Part shown: positions 54,795 through 63,032 of the stretch, piece by piece | Position numbering within the stretch: position 1 is the first letter of the stretch | Layout of the letters: each line of letters opens with the position of its first letter | Origin: Clostridium sp. UBA701 | GTDB lineage: Bacteria > Bacillota > Clostridia > Clostridiales > Clostridiaceae | Direction of reading: 5' to 3' | NCBI GenBank assembly: GCA_002298125.1 | Contig: DBMJ01000013.1 | Location: 20,203-84,202, forward strand | DNA: 64,000 nucleotides | Notes under the pieces: generated by a model | What the model saw: the letters and a program-made list of their open reading frames with translations, nothing else | What the model was told of the DNA's origin: nothing | The model's database searches: none | Program-made: the position numbers and the translations under genes

Positions 54795-55820
54795 TTATTT
54801 CTTAAAAATATAGAGCTTATTTTCAGTTACTTTTACAATTGAAGCGTTGCCATAAACTGTGTTTGCAGATAGGGTAACCCTGTGATAAGTTGCAGAAAGA
54901 GCAGATTTTGCAATTCTAAATTCAAAGCAAACCTGGCCACTCTTTGGAAACTTATGGTCCTCAGCTGCTTTCACTATAGCCACAGCTTCCTCTACCGTAG
55001 TACCATCCTCATACTTTAAACTACAGTTATAGCCTTTATCAGCAGCAGCAATAATCTTGTGAGTATTGCCTGGAGCATTTAGCTCATTAATAGTAAGTGC
55101 AGCTAAATTACCAGTGGGATACCCCTTCATAAAAATGTATAAATACTGGCTATCATCCACGGCATAAATGTAACTATTTGTGCTACTTGTATCTACTTGG
55201 TCAAGCTTAGCGTAGCTGTATTCCATAGAAGAGAGTATTCCGTCCACTTTTGGACGATTATATTGAACCGCATCTACGTAAAAGCCTATCTCTGCAGATA
55301 AATTTTTATAGTCATTGCCTAATTCTTGTGGTATATAAAACTCAAAGCCCATGGAATCAGTACCCTGCCCCCTTAAGAACCCATTTACCCTATCCAGATT
55401 TTTATTGATGCTTCCGCTGTTTAGGCCTTTTAAAAGCCCATCAAACAATACCACATTGCTGCTGCTTATTGCTTTCACCCTTAATACATCGGTTATACAT
55501 CGGTTATTAATTTTATTTTCATTTTTTATGTAGGGTCTTAATCTGTAGCTAGAATCCAAGGAGCCAGTATTTTTAATTAATATTGGTACAGACTTTATCA
55601 TTCCAGGCTCCAAGATAAAGCTTTTATAGACTAAATTTTTGTCATATTGCTTCCAGCTATCATTATCCACAATTTGCACCTGTAATGTACCAGCATTAAA
55701 TGTATTTCCACTGCTCCTAGCCTGGCTTGTAAACCAAGCTTTTGTGCCATAACCAAGAATACTTGCACCTATGAGGAAGATGCTTAAAATTGAAATCAAT
55801 CTTTTATTCAGTATCCGCAC
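54795..55820 (-). CDS. TasA-like secreted protein 2
   Basis: 341 residues. SipW-type signal (SIFLIGASILGYGTKAWFTS), RSSGNTFNAGTLQV, then a TasA-like strand domain of about 160 residues and a second strand-rich domain (MEYSYAKLDQVDTSSTNSYI, DSQYLYIFMKGYP) resembling a carbohydrate-binding DOMON-type module. GTG at 55820 sits directly against the AAGGGG; a CTG at 55811 has better spacing and would give the family-like start MNKRLIS, so the true start is open. Middle gene of the TasA-like set. Confidence 0.75.
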   Translation of the reverse strand: MRILNKRLISILSIFLIGASILGYGTKAWFTSQARSSGNTFNAGTLQVQIVDNDSWKQYDKNLVYKSFILEPGMIKSVPILIKNTGSLDSSYRLRPYIKNENKINNRCITDVLRVKAISSSNVVLFDGLLKGLNSGSINKNLDRVNGFLRGQGTDSMGFEFYIPQELGNDYKNLSAEIGFYVDAVQYNRPKVDGILSSMEYSYAKLDQVDTSSTNSYIYAVDDSQYLYIFMKGYPTGNLAALTINELNAPGNTHKIIAAADKGYNCSLKYEDGTTVEEAVAIVKAAEDHKFPKSGQVCFEFRIAKSALSATYHRVTLSANTVYGNASIVKVTENKLYIFKK

Positions 55821-55886
55821 CCCCTTATGGAAAAAACTTTCTAATATAAGCTGTATTAGGATTTAAATCATACCCCATGCTTAAGA

Positions 55887-56447
55887 TTAGAAGTTAAAAC
55901 TAGCATCAACATTGTTTTGGGTTGCTTTGGTATTGATTTCAAAGGTTCCTTGTCCACCCATGTAAGTATTACCTGTTTCTTCTGGGATTGTAATAACTAT
56001 CTCATAGCTGTCAGATGTATTATTAGCATCAAGCACCTTAATGTTCTGAGCTAAATAAGTTTTTAATTCATCGAAGGTAATACCTGAAGTTAAACTTACT
56101 CCTTTAAGTTTTAATTCAAACTTTGCCACATCTAGTAAGTTAGGCACTCCCACTCCAGGTGTTTCTGCTTTGAGCTCTATTTTGTATTTTAATCCCAGGG
56201 TGCTTGTCCCATTGCTAATGGTAAAGGGCAGTATCTTCTGATCTCCTGGCTGCATATTATCAACTGCAACCTGCTTTTGTCCAACATCTTTCCAATTTTC
56301 CACCTGCTGTGTTATGTTCAAGGTCCCTGTAGTAAATTTGTTTCCAGCTGATGTAGCGGTGCTTGTAAACCATGCTAAGGAGCCAGCTCCTAACCCTACA
56401 GTAATTGCAGCAGCTGCTGTCAGTGCAATAATTGATTTTTTGTTCAT
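55887..56447 (-). CDS. TasA/CalY-type fibre subunit
   Basis: 186 residues, the size of camelysin/TasA subunits. Starts MNKKSIIALTAAAAITVGLG with SLAWFTSTATSAGNKFTTGT, the SipW-cognate signal and mature start; the rest is one strand-rich domain. Likely the main secreted fibre protein processed by the signal peptidase encoded directly upstream. Ribosome site AGGGGGAAAG. Confidence 0.85.
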   Translation of the reverse strand: MNKKSIIALTAAAAITVGLGAGSLAWFTSTATSAGNKFTTGTLNITQQVENWKDVGQKQVAVDNMQPGDQKILPFTISNGTSTLGLKYKIELKAETPGVGVPNLLDVAKFELKLKGVSLTSGITFDELKTYLAQNIKVLDANNTSDSYEIVITIPEETGNTYMGGQGTFEINTKATQNNVDASFNF

Positions 56448-56522
56448 TTTCTTTCCCCCTAAAAAATAATTTGTATATTAAGCTCCTCACGTTGCAAGGA
56501 GTTTTAACCATCTAATTAATCT

Positions 56523-57155
56523 TTACTCTATATAACCTGAGCCAAAATGTTTCGCATATATTTCTTTGGCATCAGCTTTTTCTCCTTGATCTAAGGAGAG
56601 TACCTTTTCGCATTCCACTTCACCTTTCTTTTTCTTTGACTTCCTAACCTCTGACATAATTTCTGTAATAGCAATATAAGCAAAGATTGCCCAAACAACT
56701 CCTATTCCTATAGGCCCCCTTATCTTACTCATTACAAGACCTAAATATGGAATATGGAAAAGCAGCTTCCCTGCTACATCCTTACTGAGAATTTCTCTTT
56801 CATCCTCCACATTGTTTGCATCACCCTTGGTTCTAAAAAATGTGCTGCCATCCCTCTTGATAACTTCTGTAATCCTATGGGTGACAAGGGAGTTATCTAT
56901 CCAGCTAGTTATCACATCTCCTTGCTTAAGAGTTTCTGTATCTACTTGCTTGTCAATAATCATGTCATAGGTGTTAAAGGTAGGACTCATACTGCCGCTT
57001 AATACTGCAAGGAATTTATAAGGACCAATCCCTGGAATATAATTTTCTGTGCCTTTGGACCTTACAAAGGATACTACAGAAAGTACTGCCACTGCCACAA
57101 GTACCGCCAAGGCAGCATTTCCTATCCATTTAAACACTAATTTTGCCATCTTCAT
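56523..57155 (-). CDS. sipW: SipW-type signal peptidase I
   Basis: 210 residues. Catalytic Ser in LSGSMSPTFNTYDMI near residue 55 and His in LVTHRITEVIK in place of the Lys of normal bacterial enzymes, which is the ER-type (SipW) Ser-His dyad; the KGDANNVED box follows. Membrane segments at each end. Cleaves TasA-like precursors. Its ATG directly follows the TAG of the preceding gene, and the CalY-type gene follows 75 bases later. Confidence 0.92.
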   Translation of the reverse strand: MKMAKLVFKWIGNAALAVLVAVAVLSVVSFVRSKGTENYIPGIGPYKFLAVLSGSMSPTFNTYDMIIDKQVDTETLKQGDVITSWIDNSLVTHRITEVIKRDGSTFFRTKGDANNVEDEREILSKDVAGKLLFHIPYLGLVMSKIRGPIGIGVVWAIFAYIAITEIMSEVRKSKKKKGEVECEKVLSLDQGEKADAKEIYAKHFGSGYIE

Positions 57156-57884
57156 CTAACAGTCCCCCATTCTATTCCTTACTTTACTCTTAGCTATAAA
57201 TTTATTTTTTAAAAGCATAACTACTCCAACACAGAGCATGGATATGCCAATGATAGTTAAAAGCTTGTAATCCATAAAGTAACCTGTTTTAACAATGCTC
57301 CCTCCTGTGCTCTCTTTGTCTATGGAATGGCTGCATAAGCTTATATCTGCTATTCCTTTTAAACCCTGTATTGAGTTGTGTCCTGTTTTATCCATTGTCA
57401 CAGTGACCTCTAAAGGTTTTTTTGATTTGGAGGATATGTTGGTCTTCTTAGGCAGCTCATAATTTTCTTCCCTTAAATCATAGAAATTGCCACTGTATAA
57501 TACCTTCCCATCAAATTCAATTCTTGTAGCCATAGTCTTAAGAAATTCTCTGTACACATCAGAGTCTTCTGGCAGCTTATTCCCATCCCAATCCATAAGC
57601 TTTATGGTAAGAGCAATTTTATCAATAACAAAATCCTCACTTGAAAGATTTTCTAAGAAGAAGAATTTGGCTCTCATTACTCCTGGAGCCCATAATCCAT
57701 CCTCCTCTGTAAAAATGGGAGAGCACTGTTTCCCGCTTCCATCTAGTAAAATTAACCTATCCTTATCAGCAGTCTCAGAAGCATATGCCTTTGTAAAACC
57801 TATACCAAAGCACATAAATATTGATAGTAAACAAATTATTATAGGCACAAGCCATTTACAGTAATGTGGAATATAGTTTCTCAT
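57156..57884 (-). CDS. Secreted protein with VKTG-type anchor, SipW operon
   Basis: 242 residues. Signal peptide (WLVPIIICLLSIFMCFGIGF) and a strand-rich middle of about 160 residues with no recognised family. The C terminus GGSIVKTGYFMDYKLLTIIG, a membrane segment and basic residues resemble a sortase-like anchor (VKTG in place of LPxTG), though it could be a plain membrane anchor. First gene of the operon, so it may be a wall base for the TasA fibre; inferred from position. Confidence 0.6.
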   Translation of the reverse strand: MRNYIPHYCKWLVPIIICLLSIFMCFGIGFTKAYASETADKDRLILLDGSGKQCSPIFTEEDGLWAPGVMRAKFFFLENLSSEDFVIDKIALTIKLMDWDGNKLPEDSDVYREFLKTMATRIEFDGKVLYSGNFYDLREENYELPKKTNISSKSKKPLEVTVTMDKTGHNSIQGLKGIADISLCSHSIDKESTGGSIVKTGYFMDYKLLTIIGISMLCVGVVMLLKNKFIAKSKVRNRMGDC

Positions 57885-58000
57885 CTACATTCTCCTCTCA
57901 TTTTTATGCCTAGGGTTTTTACCAATAATTTCAGCGGCTGTAATTTTATTCTTAAATTATTACTTTTATTCAATATAATGGAAATATTATTGCAAAATAA

Positions 58001-58040
58001 AACTCCATCTATATAGGCTTCAGCCTGTTAAGATGGAGTG
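58001..58040 (-). terminator. Terminator upstream of the SipW operon
   Basis: ACTCCATCT..AGGCT pairs with AGCCT..AGATGGAGT, followed on minus by TTTTATTTT. It would end transcription arriving from the CAP gene side. Confidence 0.75.
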
Positions 58041-58140
58041 GGTTCACTATTGGCTTAACATATTCAAAGTGACCAAGTATAGAATATGCATCATAGCCTC
58101 CATATACAATATGCCCGGATTTTGTGCCATTTATTTCCAA
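58009..58140 (-). pseudogene. Short frame ahead of the SipW operon
   Basis: A 43-codon frame from TTG (LEINGTKSGHIVYGGYDAYS, then ILGHFEYVKPIVNPLHLNRL) ends inside the terminator stem. Protein-like composition, no clean ribosome site, no family; likely the tail of a lost gene. Confidence 0.3.
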
Positions 58141-58207
58141 TCACAAGTATTATTATATTCCTTGTTTTAAAATTTTAAAACAAAAACAATAATACAATTT
58201 TCTCCTA

Positions 58208-58241
58208 AATAGGGGACGGTTCTTTACTTTTTTATAAAAGT
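58208..58241 (+). repeat. GGGGACGGTTCTTTAC repeat, distal copy
   Basis: AGGGGACGGTTCTTTACTTT followed by TTTATAAAAG, the same unit as near 50.6 and 51.6 kb, on the same strand. Confidence 0.9.
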
Positions 58242-58270
58242 GTACAATTTATTTGATGAAAATTTGCAAT

Positions 58271-58304
58271 AAAAAAAGGAAGTCATAGAACTTCCTTTTT
58301 TATT
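58271..58304. terminator. Bidirectional terminator, copy 2
   Basis: AAAAAAAGGAAGT paired with ACTTCCTTTTTT around CATAGA; almost identical to copy 1 at 53587. Closes the CAP-domain gene on minus. Confidence 0.9.
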
Positions 58305-58317
58305 AGCATTTTTCATC

Positions 58318-59145
58318 TTATCTAGGTCTGCTTATGAACATTTGTGAGAACATATTTCCATAAGGCCCACCCTTTTTAATCCCAATACCTATATGAGTAT
58401 AATCTGGATTTAATAAATTTTTTCTGTGTCCTGGAGAATTCATCAGTGTATTATGAGCATTCTGCACAGTTTGATTTCCTGCTATATTTTCTCCTGCTTG
58501 AATAAACTTGATGCCAAAGGACTTCATCATATCAAAGGGGCTGCCATAGGTTGGAGAGTAATGGCTGAAATAATTATTATCTATCATGTCTTGAGCCTTT
58601 ACCCTAGCTACATTACATACATTCATATCCAACTGAAGCGGCGGCACATTGTTTTGGGACCTAGCTTCATTAACTAACTTAAGCATCTCCTGCTCCTCCG
58701 ACGTCAAGGAAGCAGCATTATTATTAGAGGTAGGTATCTTAGGTGTGGTCGCTCCTTCATTATTTCCCACAGAGGGCTGTGGAATATTATCTGAAGGCTT
58801 AGGGGTAACATCTGGTTTTGCTTCATCAACTACTATAGGCTTACACTGAGACTTGGGCACAAAACCGATATTGTTATCTGGGAGCTTTACTGCATACCAA
58901 TCTGCCACCTGACTCACTACGTTTAAGGTATTATCCTTATTTGTGGTTTGAAGAACTGGAGCATTTTGTGAACAACCAGATCTTATATTTACCTTATCAG
59001 TAAGAACCTTAATGTTGCTTATATCACCAAGCTGAAAAAGTGAAGATTCAACACCCTTTATTGGTTGTTGAGCCTGCTTAGGCGTACAGGACACCGCAGT
59101 GGTCAAAGAGAGAATTAAAGTTAAAGCAAAGAGCCTCTTTTTCAC
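58318..59145 (-). CDS. CAP/SCP-domain lipoprotein with SH3 domain
   Basis: 275 residues. Signal peptide ending in a lipobox (TTAVSC), an SH3_3-like domain (VLTDKVNIRSGCSQNAPVL, WYAVKLPDNNIGFVP), a Pro/Thr-rich linker and a CAP domain of the YkwD type (EEQEMLKLVNEARSQNNVPP, FSHYSPTYGSPFDMM, NSPGHRKNLLNPDYTHIGIG). Spore- or envelope-associated in Clostridia. Starts at GTG after AAGGAGGG. Confidence 0.88.
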   Translation of the reverse strand: MKKRLFALTLILSLTTAVSCTPKQAQQPIKGVESSLFQLGDISNIKVLTDKVNIRSGCSQNAPVLQTTNKDNTLNVVSQVADWYAVKLPDNNIGFVPKSQCKPIVVDEAKPDVTPKPSDNIPQPSVGNNEGATTPKIPTSNNNAASLTSEEQEMLKLVNEARSQNNVPPLQLDMNVCNVARVKAQDMIDNNYFSHYSPTYGSPFDMMKSFGIKFIQAGENIAGNQTVQNAHNTLMNSPGHRKNLLNPDYTHIGIGIKKGGPYGNMFSQMFISRPR

Positions 59146-59254
59146 GAGAATCCCTCCTTAAATAGATTTATAATACTTAATACATACTAATAGTATTAGA
59201 TAATGTGTCGAATTTTATGATAGTAAATAAAAATTTGTTGAAACTCCATAACCA

Positions 59255-61171
59255 TTATCCTATTAGTTCCATCCACTGCTCCATACAATTCTCAAGCTTT
59301 AAGGATAGCTCCTCCACACTTTCATATAACCTTCTTAATCTTTCATACTGATCCGTTTTATTCATTTCCTCTTTTAGCTCTTCTATTTCCTTCTCCAGCT
59401 TTTCAATTTCACCCTCAAGCAGAAGTATTTTTCTTTCATTTCTACCTTCAACCAGCTTCTGCTCTGTATTTTTTGCACACTGAGGTACATTTTGTTTTTT
59501 ATAGGTTTCCACGTCCTCATTTTCTATTTTTTTGATTTTTTCTTTGTAATATTCATAATTCCCCACGTAGGGTATAAGCTCTCCACCCTTTAGCTCTACA
59601 ATGCTGCTGCATAGAGTATTTATAAAGTATCTGTCATGGGATACAAAGAGTATACTGCCTTTAAAATTCCTTAAGGTTTCCTCTAGAGCTTCTCTTGAGG
59701 GTATATCCAGATGATTTGTGGGTTCATCCAATATAAGGGCATTTACCTCATTAAACAGGAGCTTTGCTAGGAGCAGTCTACTTCTCTCCCCTCCAGAAAG
59801 ATTTCTTACCTTCTTAAACACTTCTTCGCCATAGATAAGGAACTTAGCCAGGTATTCCCTAGACTTTCCTTCAGCATAGCAAATATCCTCTCTAAAGCAT
59901 TCCAATACCGTACTATCTTCATTTTTAAATTCTATCTCTTGGGGAAGATATCCCACTTTTAAAGAGCTTCCAGGCTTCACGCAGCCAGAATCTAAGCTAT
60001 AATCCTCAGCACTTAAGCCCCCTTCAAGTGAGTTTAATATTATCTTAAGCAGGGTGGATTTGCCACAGCCGTTATCCCCAATTAATGCAAGCTTTTCGCC
60101 ATAGCTTATGGCAAGGTTGGCGTTTTTCAAAATCACCTTGCTGCCAAAGGACTTAGCTGCATTTTCTATTATTACCACATCCTTGCCAGAGCGCTCACCA
60201 AATTGCAGGTCTAGCTTCATTTTATCCTCAGAAAGCTTTGGCCTTTCTATCTTATCCATCTTCTCCAATCTTTTTTCCATGCTGAAGGCCTTTTTAAACA
60301 TGTCTTCATTGTCACCAATGGCACCCCAATGCCTAAATCTCTTAATAGCTTCCTCCATTTCATTTATCTTCTTTTGCTGATTTTCGTAGGCATGAGCTTG
60401 AAGCATTAAATACTCTCTCTTTTGCTCCACATACTTAGAATAGTTCCCATCATAGGTTCTGCAGCCCATATTTTCAAGCTCTATTACCTTTGTAACAGTG
60501 TTGTCTAAAAAGTATCTATCATGAGACACTATTATTACAGTTCCCTTATAGCTTCTTATAAATTCCTCCAGCCATTCAATGGATTTTAGGTCCAAATGAT
60601 TTGAGGGCTCATCTAGAAGTAGAATTTCAGGTGCTTGAAGCAGCATCTTTCCAAGGAGCACCGTAGTTTTTTCTCCCCCGCTTAAGGTATTAAAACACCT
60701 TTCTAAAAGCTCCTCGTCAAAGCTTAAACCAATGCATATTTTACTTAGTCTCTCCTCTATCTCATAGCCTCCAAGCCTCTCATAGCTTTCCTGAAGCTCA
60801 GCATATCTGTTTAGTGCCCTGGCAAGCTCCTCCTCCTTCATCACCTTAAGCTCACCTTCTACACTCTTTAGTTCCTCATATATTTTATGCTGTGTACTAA
60901 AAGCCAAATTGAGCACATCCACTACCTTACAGCTATCAGTAAAGTTTGGTATTTGATCCACATATCCAAAGGTAGAATTCTTCTTTATGTTAATGTTTCC
61001 ACTATATTCTCCCTCAACACCAAGGATAAGCTTTAAAAGAGTGCTTTTCCCTGAGCCATTTTTGCCCACAATACCCACCTTTTCACCACAATGAATTTCA
61101 AAACTTATATCTCTAAGCACTTCTGCAGCACCATAGTATTTGTTTATATTATTTAACGCTATAGCTATCAT
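59255..61171 (-). CDS. ABC-F family ATPase
   Basis: 638 residues: two ATPase domains without membrane segments. First: GIVGKNGSGKSTLLKLI and LSGGEKTTVLLGKML; second: LIGDNGCGKSTLLKII and LSGGERSRLLLAKLL; both followed by DEPSNHLD or DEPTNHLD. The interdomain linker is the charged helix of ABC-F proteins, and the C terminus is a coiled coil. Such proteins act on the ribosome; some protect against antibiotics. Ribosome site GGAGGAATAGG. Confidence 0.9.
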   Translation of the reverse strand: MIAIALNNINKYYGAAEVLRDISFEIHCGEKVGIVGKNGSGKSTLLKLILGVEGEYSGNINIKKNSTFGYVDQIPNFTDSCKVVDVLNLAFSTQHKIYEELKSVEGELKVMKEEELARALNRYAELQESYERLGGYEIEERLSKICIGLSFDEELLERCFNTLSGGEKTTVLLGKMLLQAPEILLLDEPSNHLDLKSIEWLEEFIRSYKGTVIIVSHDRYFLDNTVTKVIELENMGCRTYDGNYSKYVEQKREYLMLQAHAYENQQKKINEMEEAIKRFRHWGAIGDNEDMFKKAFSMEKRLEKMDKIERPKLSEDKMKLDLQFGERSGKDVVIIENAAKSFGSKVILKNANLAISYGEKLALIGDNGCGKSTLLKIILNSLEGGLSAEDYSLDSGCVKPGSSLKVGYLPQEIEFKNEDSTVLECFREDICYAEGKSREYLAKFLIYGEEVFKKVRNLSGGERSRLLLAKLLFNEVNALILDEPTNHLDIPSREALEETLRNFKGSILFVSHDRYFINTLCSSIVELKGGELIPYVGNYEYYKEKIKKIENEDVETYKKQNVPQCAKNTEQKLVEGRNERKILLLEGEIEKLEKEIEELKEEMNKTDQYERLRRLYESVEELSLKLENCMEQWMELIG

Positions 61172-61277
61172 AATCCTATTCCTCCATAATTCTATTCAAT
61201 AAATATCAAAAAATAAAACAAGCCAAATAAATCTATAGTGCTTAGATTTATCTGACTTATGGGAGCACATTAATAAA

Positions 61278-61304
61278 GCGTCACGGTATATAAAACCATG
61301 ACGC
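61278..61304 (-). terminator. Hairpin after the 41-residue gene
   Basis: GCGTCA.GGT pairs with ACC.TGACGC; on minus it is followed by TTTATT. About 20 bases after the small gene stop. Confidence 0.55.
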
Positions 61305-61324
61305 CTGTTTATACTAAATCAGCT

Positions 61325-61450
61325 TTAATATAAAGGTACTTGTGATAAGCATGGTTTTATAAATATTACAGCTCTAAAAATGGACGCACTTCTCCCTAGG
61401 AAAAGAGTGATTCCGTTTTTTGTAACAGAACTGCAATGTATCTTGCTCAT
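61325..61450 (-). CDS. Probable 41-residue small protein
   Basis: ATG at 61450 is preceded by TTAGGAGGTACAG, an excellent ribosome site, and by a sigma-A promoter (61483-61511). The 41 codons begin MSKIHCSSVTKNGITLFLGR and continue SASIFRAVIFIKPCLSQVPLY. No family recognised; two Cys and a short hydrophobic centre. A hairpin lies just downstream. All parts of a transcription unit are present, so this is more convincing than a chance frame. Confidence 0.55.
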   Translation of the reverse strand: MSKIHCSSVTKNGITLFLGRSASIFRAVIFIKPCLSQVPLY

Positions 61451-61482
61451 ACTGTACCTCCTAAAAATTTAATAACATAATA

Positions 61483-61511
61483 ATTCTAGCATACAAACCA
61501 AAGATTGACAA
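61483..61511 (-). promoter_or_regulatory. Sigma-A promoter of the 41-residue gene
   Basis: On minus, TTGTCA (61511-61506), 17-base spacer, TAGAAT (61488-61483) preceded by TGC, an extended -10. It begins 21 bases after the end of the SIMPL gene. Confidence 0.65.
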
Positions 61512-61531
61512 TATTTTTTATACCTTATTCT

Positions 61532-62194
61532 CTACCAATCCCTATAGGTAAATACTGCTTCAACTCTGGCAGTGATATTTATCTGTCCTGGCAGTATAGG
61601 TGTCGCCTGTGATGCCCCCTTTAGAAGCATTGTCTCATTATCTAGTGCTTCATAACTTACCTCTGTAATTTTAAAGGGAACCTCATCTAGAAATACTCCT
61701 AGAGTTTTACACACCTCCTCTGCTTTTTTTACTACATTTATAATAGCTAGCTTTAAAGCTTCTTGGTAGTACATGGAGGGAGATGCTGCAGTGAATTTGA
61801 TGTTGTATACATAATTTGCCCCATTTTCCGTGGCAGTATCAATAATCTCTCCAAGCTTACTCAGATTACTTATGGTAACAAGCAGTACATTTGAAACCCT
61901 GTAGCCCTTTAATATTTGTTTTCCTTCCACATAGTCGTATTGAGGCTCAACATTGTAATATGCTGTTGATATATTGTTCTTTGGAACCCCCATAGCATAT
62001 AAGCTGTTTATAACTTCATTGGACTTTGCCCCATTCTCCTTTTGTGCTGCAGCAACACTTATGTTTTCTGTGATTACTCCTAGATTTACAGAGGCTCTGT
62101 TTGGCTCTGCCTTTAGGCTCCCTTCTCCCTTTAACACCATGCTGCCCCATTTTTCAGTATAACAATATGGATTACAAACACTCTGGTTTAACAT
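61532..62194 (-). CDS. SIMPL-domain protein
   Basis: 220 residues. SIMPL (DUF541) pattern: LKGEGSLKAEPNRASVNLGV, VEPQYDYVEGKQILKGYRVS and NLSKLGEIIDTATENGAN, ending ITARVEAVFTY. Mostly strand/helix repeats, no clear signal peptide. Members form oligomeric rings and bind kinases or unknown ligands in other species. Start follows AAAGGATATTTTT. Small gene and ABC-F gene lie downstream on the same strand. Confidence 0.85.
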   Translation of the reverse strand: MLNQSVCNPYCYTEKWGSMVLKGEGSLKAEPNRASVNLGVITENISVAAAQKENGAKSNEVINSLYAMGVPKNNISTAYYNVEPQYDYVEGKQILKGYRVSNVLLVTISNLSKLGEIIDTATENGANYVYNIKFTAASPSMYYQEALKLAIINVVKKAEEVCKTLGVFLDEVPFKITEVSYEALDNETMLLKGASQATPILPGQINITARVEAVFTYRDW

Positions 62195-62350
62195 AAAAAT
62201 ATCCTTTCCCCTTAAAAGCTATATGTTATATATATGTGAAGAGGCCTCGTATATTTCCACAAGAACTACTTGGAGGGTTAAATATGACCTGTTACATTTT
62301 TATAGCTGTCTGCATATACTATAATGAAATCAAAAAATAGGAGTGTTTCC

Positions 62351-62980
62351 ATGATTTATATTGACGACTACAACTTTAACTATACTGAAGATTTTTTTAA
62401 TCCAAATGAATTTCGTGGATTAATGGAGCTCCCACCAGGTTTAGATGCTCCCTTCTGTAATTACTGTTCTTATGTTCCTTGTTGTCCTTTTTATGCTGAG
62501 GAATTACCCCAACAGCCAATATTTAGAGAGTATAATCCTAAAAAATCCTATGGCCCGAACTACGGTCCTCAAGGAGGTCCATCCTATGGACCACCCTCTG
62601 GCGGCCCTCAAGGAGGTCCATCCTATGGCCCGAACTACGGCCCTCAAGGAGGCCCATCCTACGGACCACCCTCTGGCGGTCCTCCTGGCTCCATGCAAGA
62701 ATCCCAATCAGGTGCTCCCTCTGGACCACCACCCTCAGTTACTCCATCTAAAAACCAAGCTCAAGTAAAATCTTATACTGGCGTAAAAGCAGTAGAACCA
62801 GGCACTCTAAAGCCCTGCCGTTATACTTATGTTTATATTTGGCCAAGACGTGGACCAGGCTTTTGGGCATGGCTCACCTATGTAGGAAGAAGATCTGCCT
62901 CTGGTTATCGCTGGAATGGCTATCGCTGGTACTACTTTGGAATTGATCTAAACAATATAGATAGCTTTATTTGTTACTAG
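62351..62980 (+). CDS. Gly/Pro/Tyr-repeat coat-like protein
   Basis: 209 residues. N-terminal acidic aromatic part with Cys (FCNYCSYVPCCPFY), a central repeat of the type GGPSYGP(N/P)(Y/S)GP(Q)G with at least four units (residues 74-120), a Ser/Pro linker and an aromatic C terminus (WRR-like: GFWAWLTYVGRRSASGYRWN). Recalls spore-coat or exosporium proteins; not assigned. The DNA repeat unit (GGAGGTCC..CATCC TATGG) is recent-looking and could vary. ATG at 62351 after AATAGGAG. Confidence 0.6.
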   Translation: MIYIDDYNFNYTEDFFNPNEFRGLMELPPGLDAPFCNYCSYVPCCPFYAEELPQQPIFREYNPKKSYGPNYGPQGGPSYGPPSGGPQGGPSYGPNYGPQGGPSYGPPSGGPPGSMQESQSGAPSGPPPSVTPSKNQAQVKSYTGVKAVEPGTLKPCRYTYVYIWPRRGPGFWAWLTYVGRRSASGYRWNGYRWYYFGIDLNNIDSFICY

Positions 62981-62988
62981 TCCGGAAA

Positions 62989-63028
62989 TATAAAAAGATG
63001 CTAAGATTATTTTTAGCATCTTTTTGTT
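62989..63028. terminator. Bidirectional terminator
   Basis: AAAAAGATGCTAA pairs with TTAGCATCTTTTT; closes both flanking genes. Confidence 0.9.
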
Positions 63029-63032
63029 ATGA

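Noticed and set aside
57885..58240. Possible cyclic-di-GMP riboswitch ahead of the SipW operon
   Set aside because: Only a simple terminator hairpin is seen; none of the conserved riboswitch blocks could be found.
62445..62768. Overlapping frames in the Gly/Pro/Tyr repeat
   Set aside because: They arise because the DNA repeat is open in several frames; only the frame with AATAGGAG and aromatic ends is convincing.
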